A DNA stretch of 64,000 nucleotides from the NCBI RefSeq assembly GCF_032193765.1, contig NZ_JAVBIJ010000001.1, positions 2,232,001 to 2,296,000 of the forward strand, written 5' to 3'. The notes under the pieces are model-generated. The model was given only the letters and a program-made list of their open reading frames with translations. It had not been told where the DNA came from and did not search any database. A program made the position numbers and the translations under genes. Shown here piece by piece: positions 55,546 to 64,000 of the stretch (within the stretch, counting starts at the first letter, position 1; every line of letters begins with the position of its first letter). This DNA is from Rhodoferax potami. GTDB lineage: Bacteria; Pseudomonadota; Gammaproteobacteria; Burkholderiales; Burkholderiaceae_C.

Positions 55546-56196
55546 TTATTGAGGCGCGCTACCCGGCTTCACGGGGAGTGCACTGGGGGCCACAGAGCCC
55601 ATGGAAATCACATAAGTCAACGCTTCGTCCACGCTCATGTCGAGCTCAATGACGTCCTTACGCGGCAACATCAGAAAGAAACCGCTGGTAGGGTTAGGCG
55701 TGGTCGGGACATACACACTGACAAAAGCATCGCCCAAATGCGAGGCCACCTCTCCGCCCGGCGTACCAGTCTGGAAACCGATAGTCCAGCTGCCTTCGCG
55801 GGGGTATTGAATCAGCAGCGCGGTGCGAAACGCATTTCCATTGCTGGAGAACAAGGTGTCCGACACCTTTTTGACGCTGTTGTAGATGGATTTAACAATA
55901 GGAATGTTGGTAAACAACTTGTCCCACTGCTTGACCCACCAGCGCCCTGCCACATTGGATACCAAAGCGCCCGTCACCAGCAGAGCCGCAAACACCAAAA
56001 CCACCCCTAAGCCGGGAATGCTGTGCAGGTGCTCAATGGTCGGCGCACTGCTGGTCGGTGCGACCGCCGATACGCCACTCAAAAAGCTGGCAAACACGGC
56101 GTCCAGCAAACCCACCAACCACAAAAGAACCCAGATCGTGATCGCCAACGGCAACCACACCATCAGGCCGGTAAGCAGGTATTTTTTAATGGGCAC
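55546..56196 (-). CDS. DUF502 membrane protein
   Basis: A 216-residue membrane protein of the DUF502 family. Two clear helices (about 7-30 and 60-82) flank a loop, followed by a soluble part with NIPIVKSIYNSVKKVSDTLFSS and FFLMLPRKDVIELDMSVDEALTYVISMG, the two hallmark stretches. Function is not established. It sits between fmdB-like and aspS genes, a fixed order in many betaproteobacteria. Confidence 0.9.
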   Translation of the reverse strand: MPIKKYLLTGLMVWLPLAITIWVLLWLVGLLDAVFASFLSGVSAVAPTSSAPTIEHLHSIPGLGVVLVFAALLVTGALVSNVAGRWWVKQWDKLFTNIPIVKSIYNSVKKVSDTLFSSNGNAFRTALLIQYPREGSWTIGFQTGTPGGEVASHLGDAFVSVYVPTTPNPTSGFFLMLPRKDVIELDMSVDEALTYVISMGSVAPSALPVKPGSAPQ

Positions 56197-56208
56197 AGGT
56201 GCTCCGGT

Positions 56209-56532
56209 TCAGGTGGAGGTAGACGGTGTTGACGCCGCAGCAGGCGCAGGTGCGGCAGCCGGAGCTTCCGATTTCGAGTCCGTTTTTGCGTCGGTTTTGG
56301 GTGCTGCGCTGTCCGGGGCGGCAGGTGCCACACCGGTCGCTGGGGCACTGCCACCTTTGAAATCGGTCACATACCAACCGGAACCCTTGAGTTGGAAACC
56401 GGCGGCGGTTACTTGCTTTTTGAATGCCGGGGCATTGCACTGAGGGCAATCCTGCAGGGGTGCATCAGAGATTTTCTGCAATACATCCTTGGCAAACCCG
56501 CAGGACTCGCATTTATAGGCGTAAATGGGCAT
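56209..56532 (-). CDS. FmdB-type zinc ribbon protein
   Basis: A 107-residue protein beginning PIYAYKCESCG with zinc ligands C8, C11, C29 and C32, the FmdB/regulatory zinc ribbon. The C-terminal 45 residues are a low-complexity Ala/Pro/Lys/Ser tail. Members have been named putative regulators, but the role here is unknown. It lies 12 bases before the DUF502 gene. Confidence 0.88.
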   Translation of the reverse strand: MPIYAYKCESCGFAKDVLQKISDAPLQDCPQCNAPAFKKQVTAAGFQLKGSGWYVTDFKGGSAPATGVAPAAPDSAAPKTDAKTDSKSEAPAAAPAPAAASTPSTST

Positions 56533-56584
56533 GGAAGTAGAGCTCAGACCTGAAGTTGCAAAACTCTCAATTATAGGTGCGCTG

Positions 56585-58150
56585 TCAGAACCACCGGAAG
56601 CGAGCCCACAGCTGCAGCACCACCAGCCCCACAGAAAACCCGATGACTATCGCCACCAGCGTCTGGAGCAAACGATTGATGCGCTTTTGCTCCACCAACA
56701 GCTCGCGGATCAACGCGTCATTGCCGGAGTTGGGTCGCTGCAAGTACTGGTGAAGCAGACCCGGCAACTCCGGCAACAGCTTGGCATAACGGGGCGCCTG
56801 GGCCTTGAGCTCCTGCAGCAATTTTTGCGGACCCACCTGCTGCAGCATCCACTGCTCCAAAAAGGGTTTGGCAGTGGCCCACAAGTCCAAGTCCGGATCC
56901 AGATCTCGCCCCAAACCTTCTATATTGAGCAAGGTTTTTTGCAGCAACACCAGCTGCGGCTGAATCTCGACCTGGAATCGTCGTGAGGTCTGAAAAAGCC
57001 GCATCAGCACCATGCCGAGCGAAATTTCCTTGAGTGGCCGGTCGAAATACGGCTCGCAAACAGCCCGCACCGCCGCTTCCAACTCGTCTACCCGGGTAGC
57101 CGCAGGCACCCAACCAGACTCGATGTGCAGCTCCGCCACCCGCTTGTAGTCGCGGCGAAAAAACGCCACAAAGTTCTGCGCGAGATACTCTTTGTCGACC
57201 TCGGTGAGAGTGCCGACAATGCCGAAATCCAGTGAGATATAGCGCCCGAAGGTCTCAGACGCCAAGCTCACCTGGATGTTGCCCGGATGCATATCCGCAT
57301 GGAAAAACCCATCCCGGAACACTTGGGTGAAAAACAGCGTCACGCCGTCCCGCGCCAACTTGGGAATATCAACCCCCGCCGCACGCAAGGTATCGATCTG
57401 GCTGATGGGCACACCCACCATGCGCTCCATGACCAGCACTTCGGTGGTGCAATAGTCCCAGTGCATTTCAGGGATCAGCACCAGGTTCAAGCCCTCCATA
57501 TTGCGGCGCAACTGCGCCGCGCTGGAGGCTTCGCGGACCAGGTCCAACTCATCGTGCAGGTATTTGTCAAACTCTGCCACGACCTCGCGGGGCTTGAGGC
57601 GCTTGCCGTCTGCAGACAGCCCCTCGACCCAACCGGCCATCATGCGCATGAGCGCGAGATCCTTGTCGATCACCCGCAACATGTCAGGCCGCAATACCTT
57701 GACGGCTACTGCGCGCTCCCGCCCCTGCCGGTCACGCAGCACGGCGAAATGCACTTGGGCAATCGATGCGCTCGCCACAGGAGTGCGCTCAAACGACACA
57801 AACAATTCCGATACCGGTTTGCCCAGTGCACGCTCAATCGTGGCCACCGCGATGGCTGAATCGAATGGGGGCACACGGTCTTGCAGCTTGGCCAACTCAT
57901 TGGCGATATCCAGCGGCAACAAATCTCGGCGGGTCGACAAGACCTGGCCGAACTTGACAAAAATCGGGCCCAAACGCTCCAGCGCCTCACGCAGGCGTTG
58001 ACCACGGGGCTCATCGAGAGAGCGACCGACCGACACAATGCGGGCCAGCAAGCGCAGCCAAGGCTTCTGGAAGCTGGTGAGTACCAGCTCGTCGAGCCCG
58101 TAGCGCAGGACAACCCAGACGATAAAAAACCCGCGGCCGAGGCGGCTCAT
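56585..58150 (-). CDS. ubiB: ubiquinone biosynthesis protein kinase-like UbiB
   Basis: Atypical kinase-like ATPase needed for ubiquinone synthesis. The 521-residue protein has the UbiB KxGQ motif ([11 protein letters not shown] near residues 51-61), the ADMHPGNIQ and LDFGIVG catalytic stretches, and two C-terminal membrane helices (about 475-515). It overlaps ubiJ by 4 bases, and ubiE lies further upstream, giving the ubiE...ubiJ-ubiB grouping known from proteobacteria. Confidence 0.96.
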   Translation of the reverse strand: MSRLGRGFFIVWVVLRYGLDELVLTSFQKPWLRLLARIVSVGRSLDEPRGQRLREALERLGPIFVKFGQVLSTRRDLLPLDIANELAKLQDRVPPFDSAIAVATIERALGKPVSELFVSFERTPVASASIAQVHFAVLRDRQGRERAVAVKVLRPDMLRVIDKDLALMRMMAGWVEGLSADGKRLKPREVVAEFDKYLHDELDLVREASSAAQLRRNMEGLNLVLIPEMHWDYCTTEVLVMERMVGVPISQIDTLRAAGVDIPKLARDGVTLFFTQVFRDGFFHADMHPGNIQVSLASETFGRYISLDFGIVGTLTEVDKEYLAQNFVAFFRRDYKRVAELHIESGWVPAATRVDELEAAVRAVCEPYFDRPLKEISLGMVLMRLFQTSRRFQVEIQPQLVLLQKTLLNIEGLGRDLDPDLDLWATAKPFLEQWMLQQVGPQKLLQELKAQAPRYAKLLPELPGLLHQYLQRPNSGNDALIRELLVEQKRINRLLQTLVAIVIGFSVGLVVLQLWARFRWF

Positions 58151-58695
58151 GGCGTGGTGCCGGTCGAACCCGCAGGCGCGCGTTTGGCTACGAACTGCTG
58201 CAAGGCCTGGCCGGCGGTGCGGCAGGTTTGCATAAACATGTGCGCAGCTGCATCGCCCATGATCTTGGAGAGATCCTCTTCCACATCCCAGCGCACATGG
58301 TCAGCCAGCCAGTTGACTTCAGCGGCTAACTGCACGTCGCCCTCAATCCGCACCGAAGGTTTGGCACCTTGCATGACCGCCTGCGCAATCACAAAGGGGG
58401 AGTCTTCGGTGATCGTGAGAGAAAGGTCGGGGGTGGCTTCAGCGTCTGCCAGATCCAGCAGGCCCGCTGCTGTCGCCTGAACCCGGAAGGTGAATTCACG
58501 CCATTGCGCGTGAATGACGCGCCCTTTTTGTCGCGCCAGCCGCTCGATAGCCTGGGGCTCCTGCTGCAGCACGTGATTGAGCAAAAGCACCACACGACGG
58601 TGGCTTTCTTCAATCGCCCAAGCAGGCGGCGTCAGTGGAAGGGGAAAGTTCTGGAAGAGGCCTTCCAGCATAGAAAAAGGGGACTGTGTTGCCAT
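58147..58695 (-). CDS. ubiJ: ubiquinone biosynthesis accessory factor UbiJ (SCP2 domain)
   Basis: A 182-residue protein with an SCP2 lipid-binding domain (about 50-130: [21 protein letters not shown] and [19 protein letters not shown]) and a C-terminal helical part. UbiJ binds ubiquinone intermediates and organises the soluble Ubi complex with UbiK. It lies between ubiE/Tim44-domain genes and ubiB and overlaps the latter. Confidence 0.9.
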   Translation of the reverse strand: MATQSPFSMLEGLFQNFPLPLTPPAWAIEESHRRVVLLLNHVLQQEPQAIERLARQKGRVIHAQWREFTFRVQATAAGLLDLADAEATPDLSLTITEDSPFVIAQAVMQGAKPSVRIEGDVQLAAEVNWLADHVRWDVEEDLSKIMGDAAAHMFMQTCRTAGQALQQFVAKRAPAGSTGTTP

Positions 58696-58729
58696 AGTCC
58701 CCCATTATCTGCCTGAAAAATGACCGGCT

Positions 58730-59728
58730 TTACTGCAGGGCCTGAACCCCTGCCACCAACCAGCCGCTGCTGCCGTTTTTGGCCTTGGTCATGTTCCAGA
58801 CTTCGCGGAAAGGGCTAGGGCCTGCCGACAACTCTTCGCGAATCATTCCGGAGAATTCCACGCTGGCCATGTACTCGTCAGGCAACTCCTCGATGCCCAG
58901 CAAACGGGCGTCAATCATCACCACATCGGTGTGGTTGGCACCCGTGCCGGTGTGGGCTTCCCGCTCGGCGAGCTGGGACTGGATTTCGCGGGTCATATCG
59001 TCGGTCATCATGGCGCGCAAGGCCGCCACGTCCGACCGATCCCAGGCTGCCTGCAGTGTCACAAAATTCGCTTTGGCAGACTTCAAAAAGCCTTCGGAAT
59101 CAAACCCTGCAGGCACGCCCCAATTCTGGGAGCCCATCAGCGCGGAGCCGATCATCGATCCGCTGGAGGCCTGAGGTGCCTCAAAACCCATATGGTTTCG
59201 CTCCCATGGCCGAGCCGATGCGTCGTTGCCGACATTCTCAGCGCGGTACTGCTTCAAATCCTGCACCGGCGCCGGACCTGCGGGTACTCCTGCGCCCTGA
59301 AAAGCAAACGGAGAAGCCTGTTGCACTGAGGTCTTGCGGCTGCGCATAAACCACCCCACCAACATCATGACGCCCAATGCCAGCAGGCCGAACATCAAGA
59401 TATTCCCGAACGCTTCACCGAAACCCAGTGAGTTCGCCAGCCAAGCCAAGCCCAAACCTGCTGCCAAGCCACCCAACATGGCGCCCCAAGGTCGTTTGGG
59501 CGCCTGTGCCGCAGCAGGCGCTGCCGCGGGGGCAGGCTTGGCCGCCGTGTTGTTGACGTTTTGCGCAGGAGCAGCCGGGCTTGCCGGTGACGCACCTGCT
59601 GAGTCCCGCTGGGTGACGTTGCTGGACTGCTTGCCGAACGATTTTCCTCCGCCCAGGCGTTTGGCGGCTTCTGCGTTAAAGCCCGAAAGGGATAGCGCGA
59701 GTGTCAATGCCAATGCCCACAATTTCAT
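58730..59728 (-). CDS. Tim44-like domain membrane protein
   Basis: A 332-residue protein with a signal or anchor peptide (about 1-21), the typical KRLGGGKSFGKQSSNVTQR stretch, an Ala/Pro-rich linker, two short hydrophobic segments (about 85-130) and a C-terminal Tim44-like domain (about 200-330). Found widely in betaproteobacteria beside ubiE, function unknown. Start chosen at MKLWALALTLALS, which gives the secretion signal. Confidence 0.88.
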   Translation of the reverse strand: MKLWALALTLALSLSGFNAEAAKRLGGGKSFGKQSSNVTQRDSAGASPASPAAPAQNVNNTAAKPAPAAAPAAAQAPKRPWGAMLGGLAAGLGLAWLANSLGFGEAFGNILMFGLLALGVMMLVGWFMRSRKTSVQQASPFAFQGAGVPAGPAPVQDLKQYRAENVGNDASARPWERNHMGFEAPQASSGSMIGSALMGSQNWGVPAGFDSEGFLKSAKANFVTLQAAWDRSDVAALRAMMTDDMTREIQSQLAEREAHTGTGANHTDVVMIDARLLGIEELPDEYMASVEFSGMIREELSAGPSPFREVWNMTKAKNGSSGWLVAGVQALQ

Positions 59729-59753
59729 AGTTGTCTCCTGGGTGTAACTGTCT

Positions 59754-60485
59754 TCAGCACTTGATTCCAACATGCAAAGCGGCAATACCGCCAGTCAAAT
59801 TGTGATAGTCCACATGACCAAAGCCCACTTTGTGCATCAGGGTCTTTAGTTCTTTCTGGCCCGGGTGCATGCGAATGGATTCGGCCAGGTAGCGGTAACT
59901 CGCGTCATCTCCGGCGATCATCTTGCCCAAACGGGGCAACACCTTGAAGGAGTACCAGTCGTACACCTTCTCCAAGGGGGGCGCCACCTTGGAAAACTCC
60001 AGTACCAACAGCTTGCCGCCGGGTTTCAAGACGCGTTGCATTTCTGCCAAAGCCACGTCTTTGTGGGTCATGTTGCGCAGACCAAAGGCCACGCTGACCA
60101 CATTGAAGTAGTTGTCAGGGAAAGGCAACTTCTCTGCATCACACACTAGCGTGGGCAACACGATGCCGGCGTCCAGCAGGCGGTTGCGGCCGGTGGAGAG
60201 CATGGCCTGGTTGATATCGGTATGCACCACCTGGCCGGACTTGCCGACTTTTTTGGAGAAGGCCATAGCCAAGTCGCCGGTACCCCCGGCAATGTCCAGC
60301 GCCTTGTCGCCTTCTTTAAGGTTGGCCACCAGCACGGTGTAGGCCTTCCAGGCACGGTGCAGGCCGGCCGACATCAGGTCGTTCATCAGGTCGTATTTGG
60401 GGGCGACGGAGTCAAACACGCCACGCACGTGACTGGCCTTTTCCGACTCATCGACCGACTTGAAACCGAAATGGGTAGTACTCAT
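59754..60485 (-). CDS. ubiE: ubiquinone/menaquinone biosynthesis C-methyltransferase
   Basis: SAM-dependent C-methyltransferase of 243 residues. Family marks: [17 protein letters not shown], the SAM loop [11 protein letters not shown], and [22 protein letters not shown]. It methylates the quinone ring during ubiquinone synthesis; a separate menaquinone role cannot be judged. It lies 25 bases before the Tim44-domain gene. Confidence 0.97.
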   Translation of the reverse strand: MSTTHFGFKSVDESEKASHVRGVFDSVAPKYDLMNDLMSAGLHRAWKAYTVLVANLKEGDKALDIAGGTGDLAMAFSKKVGKSGQVVHTDINQAMLSTGRNRLLDAGIVLPTLVCDAEKLPFPDNYFNVVSVAFGLRNMTHKDVALAEMQRVLKPGGKLLVLEFSKVAPPLEKVYDWYSFKVLPRLGKMIAGDDASYRYLAESIRMHPGQKELKTLMHKVGFGHVDYHNLTGGIAALHVGIKC

Positions 60486-60565
60486 ATTTTTAATCCAATT
60501 GGGCTCCAGCGCTCATGGAATATGCGCAAGTAGCTCCTGAAACAATAGCAATCCGGCTGGGGGCA

Positions 60566-60979
60566 TCAGTGGCTGGCACAGCCATGACTACCCTTGGGGG
60601 CCATGACTGCATCGCGCGCTACGCCCGCGGCCTTCAGCTTGTCTTCGTAATCCTGCCACAGGCGAGTCTGCTGGGAACCCAAAAAATACAGGTAGTCCCA
60701 GGTGTAAATGCCGGTGTCATGGCCGTCAGAGAAACGGGGCTGCACCGCGTAGTTGCCCACTTGCTCCAGCGCTTCCAGCGTGACATCGCGCTTGCCGGTT
60801 TGCAAGGTTTCCTGCCCCGGCCCGTGACCCTGCACCTCGGCCGACGGCGAGTAAACGCGCATCAGCTCAAATGGAATGCGAAACCGAGCCCCATCAGAAA
60901 AGCCCACCTCCAGCACACGGCTCTGGCCGTGCACCGTGAGGTCTTGCGGGGTCGGCGCGCCAGCGGTCAAACCTGCCAT
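60566..60979 (-). CDS. DUF971 domain protein
   Basis: A 137-residue protein of the DUF971 family (related to the N-terminal domain of gamma-butyrobetaine hydroxylases). Core: LEVGFSDGARFRIPFELMRVYSPSAEVQGHG, then NYAVQPRFSDGHDTGIYTWDYLYFLG. In proteobacteria it commonly lies before ubiE, as here, with 80 bases between them. Function is unknown. Confidence 0.9.
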   Translation of the reverse strand: MAGLTAGAPTPQDLTVHGQSRVLEVGFSDGARFRIPFELMRVYSPSAEVQGHGPGQETLQTGKRDVTLEALEQVGNYAVQPRFSDGHDTGIYTWDYLYFLGSQQTRLWQDYEDKLKAAGVARDAVMAPKGSHGCASH

Positions 60980-60988
60980 AGCGCCCCC

Positions 60989-63900
60989 TTACACCAGCAC
61001 GCGCTCAATGCCACCGGCATTGGCGGTTTGCACGTACTCGGGCAACCATTCCTTGCCCAGAATCTGGTTGGCCATTTCGACCACGATGTAGTCGGCCTCC
61101 AGCAAGCCGTTGTTCAGATCGTTGCCGTAGCGGCTAAGGCCCTGCAAGCAGCTCGGGCAGCTGGTGAGGATCTTGACGTTGCCTTCCGCCTTGGCCGACT
61201 GTCCCTCGGGCGCGGTAAGGGCGCGCAATGCAGTTTCGCCTTTGCGCAGCTCTTCTTCCTTGCGGAAACGGATCTGGGTGGAAATGTCCGGGCGGGTCAC
61301 GCCTAGCGTGCCGGACTCGCCGCAGCAGCGGTCATTCTTCAAGACAGCGTCACCCACGAGGGCCTTGACCGTTTTCATCGGGTCCTGCAGTTTCATGGGG
61401 CTGTGGCAGGGGTCGTGATACAGATAGCCGGCACCCGCGCCACCCTCCGGGACCAGGGTAATGCCCTTTTCCAGCAGGTACTCGTGGATGTCGATGATGC
61501 GACTGCCGGGGAAGATCTTGTCGAACTCGTAGCCCTGCAACTGGTCGTAACAGGTACCGCAGCTCACCACCACCGTCTTGATGTCCAGGTAGTTCAAGGT
61601 GTTGGCCACCCGGTGGAACAACACCCGGTTGTCGGTGATCATCTTCTCGGCTTTGTCCGCCTGGCCAGAGCCACGCTGGGGGTAACCGCAGCACAGGTAA
61701 CCCGGCGGCAGCACGGTTTGCACGCCGGCATGCCAGAGCATGGCTTGGGTCGCCAAGCCCACTTGGCTGAACAAGCGCTCAGAACCGCAGCCGGGGAAGT
61801 AGAACACCGCCTCGGTCTCCGAAGTGGTCGACTTCGGGTTGCGGATGATGGGCACGTAATCCGCATCTTCAATATCCAGCAAAGCGCGGGCGGTCTTTTT
61901 AGGCAGGCCACCAGGCATCTTCTTGTTGATGAAGTGGATCACCTGCTCTTTGATGGGCGCAGTGCCCACGGTAGCCGGCGGCTTGGCGGTCTGCTTTTTG
62001 GCGGCCAGGCGCAATACCTGGTTGGCCAAGCGCTGCGCCTTGAAGCCCACGCCCACCATGGCCGAGCGCATCAACTTGATGGTCTCGGGGTTGGTCGCGT
62101 TCAAGAAAAACATGGCGGCCGCATTGCCGGGGCGGAAAGACTTCTGCCCCATCTTGCGCAACAAGTTGCGCATGTTCATAGTCACGTCGCCAAAGTCGAT
62201 CTTCACCGGGCAGGGCGATTCGCACTTGTGGCAGACCGTACAGTGGTCGGCCACATCTTCAAACTCTTCCCAGTGTTTCACGCTAATGCCGCGGCGGGTC
62301 TGCTCCTCATAGAGGAAGGCTTCGACCAGCAATGAGGTGGCCAGAATCTTGTTGCGCGGGCTGTACAGCAGGTTAGCACGCGGCACATGGGTGGCGCACA
62401 CCGGTTTGCACTTGCCGCAGCGCAGGCAGTCCTTGACCGAATCGGCAATCGCACCGATATCGCTCTGCTGCATGATCAAAGACTCGTGCCCCATCAGGCC
62501 GAACGACGGCGTGTAGGCGTTGGTCAAATCGGCATAGATCGCCGAGCCATCTGCGGTCAAATGTGGTGCGAACCCGCTACCAGGCTGCGCGGGCAGCTCC
62601 TGATTCCGTAGCAACTTGCCTTTGTTGAAGCGGCCTTCAGGGTCCACCTTGGCCTTGTAGGCAATAAATGGGGCCAGCTCAGCTTCGCTCAAAAACTCCA
62701 GCTTGGTGATACCAATGCCGTGCTCGCCGGAGATCACGCCATCCAGGCTACGGGCCAACGCCATGATGCGTTTGACTGCACCGTGGGCGGCTTGCAGCAT
62801 GTCGTAATCATCGCTGTTGACGGGGATGTTGGTGTGCACATTGCCGTCGCCGGCGTGCATGTGCAGCGCCACCCAGACGCGGCCTTTGAGCACGCGCTTG
62901 TGGATGGCGGTGCACTCCGCCAAGATCGCATCGAACGCTGCGCCCGTAAATATCGCTTGTAGCGGCGTGCGGATTTGTGTCTTCCAGCTGGCGCGCAGGC
63001 GGTGGTCTTGCAACTCAGGGAACAGGGTTTCCACCCCATCCAGCCAGCCCTGCCATTGGCCACGCACTTGCGCGACCAAGTCCAGCGCCTGGGCCACACG
63101 GTCTTCCAGCAGCTCGGCCGACGGAATGTCGTTGGCGTCATCTGTCTTGCCCAAGGGCAAATCGCTGCGCTCGAAAAACTCGGTCAGCGCGTCGCACAGG
63201 GCCAGCTTGTTCTGCAAGCTCAGCTCGATGTTGATGCGTTCAATGCCGTCGGTGTACTCGGCCATGCGGGGCAAAGGGATCACCACGTCTTCATTGATCT
63301 TGAAGGCGTTGGTGTGTTTACTGATGGCAGCGGTGCGCTTGCGGTCCAGCCAGAATTTCTTGCGCGCTTCGGGGCTGATGGCCACAAAGCCCTCGCCACT
63401 GCGGCCGTTGGCCAAGCGCACCACTTCGCTGGTGACGCGGGCCACATCGTCGGCGTTGTCGCCGGCAATGTCACCGAACAGCACCATCTTGGGGAAGCCG
63501 CCGCGCTTGCTCTTGGTGGCGTATCCCACCGCTTTCAGGTAGCGGTCGTCCAAGTGCTCCAGGCCGGCTAGCAACACGCCGCTGCGTTTTTGCTCAGCGA
63601 ACATGAAGTCCTTGATGTCCACAATGCTAGGCACCGCGTCCTTGGCATTGCCAAAGAACTCGAGGCACACCGTGCGGGTGTGGGCGGGCATCTTGTGCAC
63701 CACCCAGCGCGCGCTGGTGATCAGGCCATCAGTGCCCTCTTTCTGGATGCCGGGCAAGCCGCTCAGGAACTTGTCGGTGACGTCTTTGCCCAATCCTTCT
63801 TTGCGGAAAGTGGCACCGGGAATGTCCAGGCGCTCTTTGCGGATCGGCGTTTTGCCGTCGGCCTTGTAGTACTGCAGCTCAAAGCTGGCCACATCCACGT

Positions 63901-64000
63901 CATGGATCTTGCCCATGTTGTGGTTGATACGGGTCACTTCCAGCCACTCGGCCTGCGGCGTCACCATGCGCCAGCTGGCCAGGTTGTCCAGCGCAGTGCC
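60989..64000 (-). CDS. large FAD/iron-sulfur oxidoreductase (FAD-linked oxidase plus CCG domains), partial
   Basis: The N-terminal part lies beyond the window; the frame is open to the edge. The visible 1003 residues contain the C-terminal half of a VAO-type FAD-linked oxidase, a two-cluster ferredoxin-like region ([29 protein letters not shown]) and a cysteine-rich domain with CCG-type motifs ([33 protein letters not shown]). This is the layout of D-lactate or glycolate dehydrogenase-like proteins with a DUF3683 region in betaproteobacteria. A membrane-linked 2-hydroxyacid dehydrogenase is the likely role; substrate is uncertain. The gene lies 9 bases upstream of the DUF971 gene. Confidence 0.88.
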   Translation of the reverse strand, partial: GTALDNLASWRMVTPQAEWLEVTRINHNMGKIHDVDVASFELQYYKADGKTPIRKERLDIPGATFRKEGLGKDVTDKFLSGLPGIQKEGTDGLITSARWVVHKMPAHTRTVCLEFFGNAKDAVPSIVDIKDFMFAEQKRSGVLLAGLEHLDDRYLKAVGYATKSKRGGFPKMVLFGDIAGDNADDVARVTSEVVRLANGRSGEGFVAISPEARKKFWLDRKRTAAISKHTNAFKINEDVVIPLPRMAEYTDGIERINIELSLQNKLALCDALTEFFERSDLPLGKTDDANDIPSAELLEDRVAQALDLVAQVRGQWQGWLDGVETLFPELQDHRLRASWKTQIRTPLQAIFTGAAFDAILAECTAIHKRVLKGRVWVALHMHAGDGNVHTNIPVNSDDYDMLQAAHGAVKRIMALARSLDGVISGEHGIGITKLEFLSEAELAPFIAYKAKVDPEGRFNKGKLLRNQELPAQPGSGFAPHLTADGSAIYADLTNAYTPSFGLMGHESLIMQQSDIGAIADSVKDCLRCGKCKPVCATHVPRANLLYSPRNKILATSLLVEAFLYEEQTRRGISVKHWEEFEDVADHCTVCHKCESPCPVKIDFGDVTMNMRNLLRKMGQKSFRPGNAAAMFFLNATNPETIKLMRSAMVGVGFKAQRLANQVLRLAAKKQTAKPPATVGTAPIKEQVIHFINKKMPGGLPKKTARALLDIEDADYVPIIRNPKSTTSETEAVFYFPGCGSERLFSQVGLATQAMLWHAGVQTVLPPGYLCCGYPQRGSGQADKAEKMITDNRVLFHRVANTLNYLDIKTVVVSCGTCYDQLQGYEFDKIFPGSRIIDIHEYLLEKGITLVPEGGAGAGYLYHDPCHSPMKLQDPMKTVKALVGDAVLKNDRCCGESGTLGVTRPDISTQIRFRKEEELRKGETALRALTAPEGQSAKAEGNVKILTSCPSCLQGLSRYGNDLNNGLLEADYIVVEMANQILGKEWLPEYVQTANAGGIERVLV

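Noticed and set aside
53722..56010. 762-residue open frame opposite aspS and the DUF502 gene
   Set aside because: Antisense shadow spanning two well-supported genes; composition is His/Val/Gln/Gly-rich with no recognisable motif.

Overview
The window looks like chromosomal DNA of a betaproteobacterium of the order Burkholderiales, most likely family Comamonadaceae (Rhodoferax or Polaromonas type). This is inferred from gene order and protein style: the gpsA-secB-grxC-rhodanese run, the aspS-DUF502-fmdB-ubiB-ubiJ-Tim44-ubiE-DUF971 run, a Bug/TTT solute uptake cluster, a paired cphA'/cphA cyanophycin locus, and a short dispersed palindromic repeat. Density is high, the only stretch above 300 bases without an intact gene outside the IS junction is at 18214-18526, and I saw no tRNA, rRNA or CRISPR array.

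Layout. 57-4640: metG, a DUF1275 membrane protein and nadB. 4630-13019: a divergent LysR regulator and a catabolic operon combining a tripartite tricarboxylate transporter (tctC...tctB-tctA) with a hydratase, a class III CoA-transferase, a CitE-type CoA lyase and a fumarase/PcaB-superfamily lyase; it resembles itaconate/citramalate degradation with an extra lyase step. 13146-18213: a YfcG-type GST, a chromate resistance set (chrB-chrA-rhodanese) and a chemoreceptor. 18401-24578: a ribose operon rbsB-A-C-R-K-D preceded by a LacI-type palindrome. 24597-26569: nadA and nadC on the minus strand. 26667-30586: two small proteins, scpA, panB, panC and a Tat-type DUF1569 lipoprotein. 30669-31640: a porin.

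31799-39483 is a cyanophycin locus: a DUF1854 protein and a zinc-ribbon ABC exporter-like protein face cphA' (degenerate second ATP site) and cphA. 39486-44976 holds gpsA, secB, grxC, a membrane rhodanese, gpmA, a CtpA-type protease and moeB. At 45161-47298 an intact IS21-family element with a CCAC target duplication splits the 5' end of a diguanylate cyclase gene; joining the flanks restores one reading frame, and that gene is translationally coupled to a FlhG/MinD-like ATPase. 48871-53607 carries a DUF429 protein, a BLUF blue-light sensor directly after folE, a cardiolipin-synthase-like protein, an EEP-family phosphatase and nudB. 53683-60979 is aspS plus the ubiquinone genes ubiB, ubiJ and ubiE with neighbours. 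The window ends inside a large FAD/FeS oxidoreductase.

The observations I rate highest are the IS21-split cyclase gene, the TTT/CoA/lyase cluster, the cyanophycin-linked ABC/DUF1854 pair with the degenerate CphA', the folE-BLUF coupling, and a dispersed 51-nt repeat that occurs inside metG, abuts the scpA start codon and serves as the tctA terminator.
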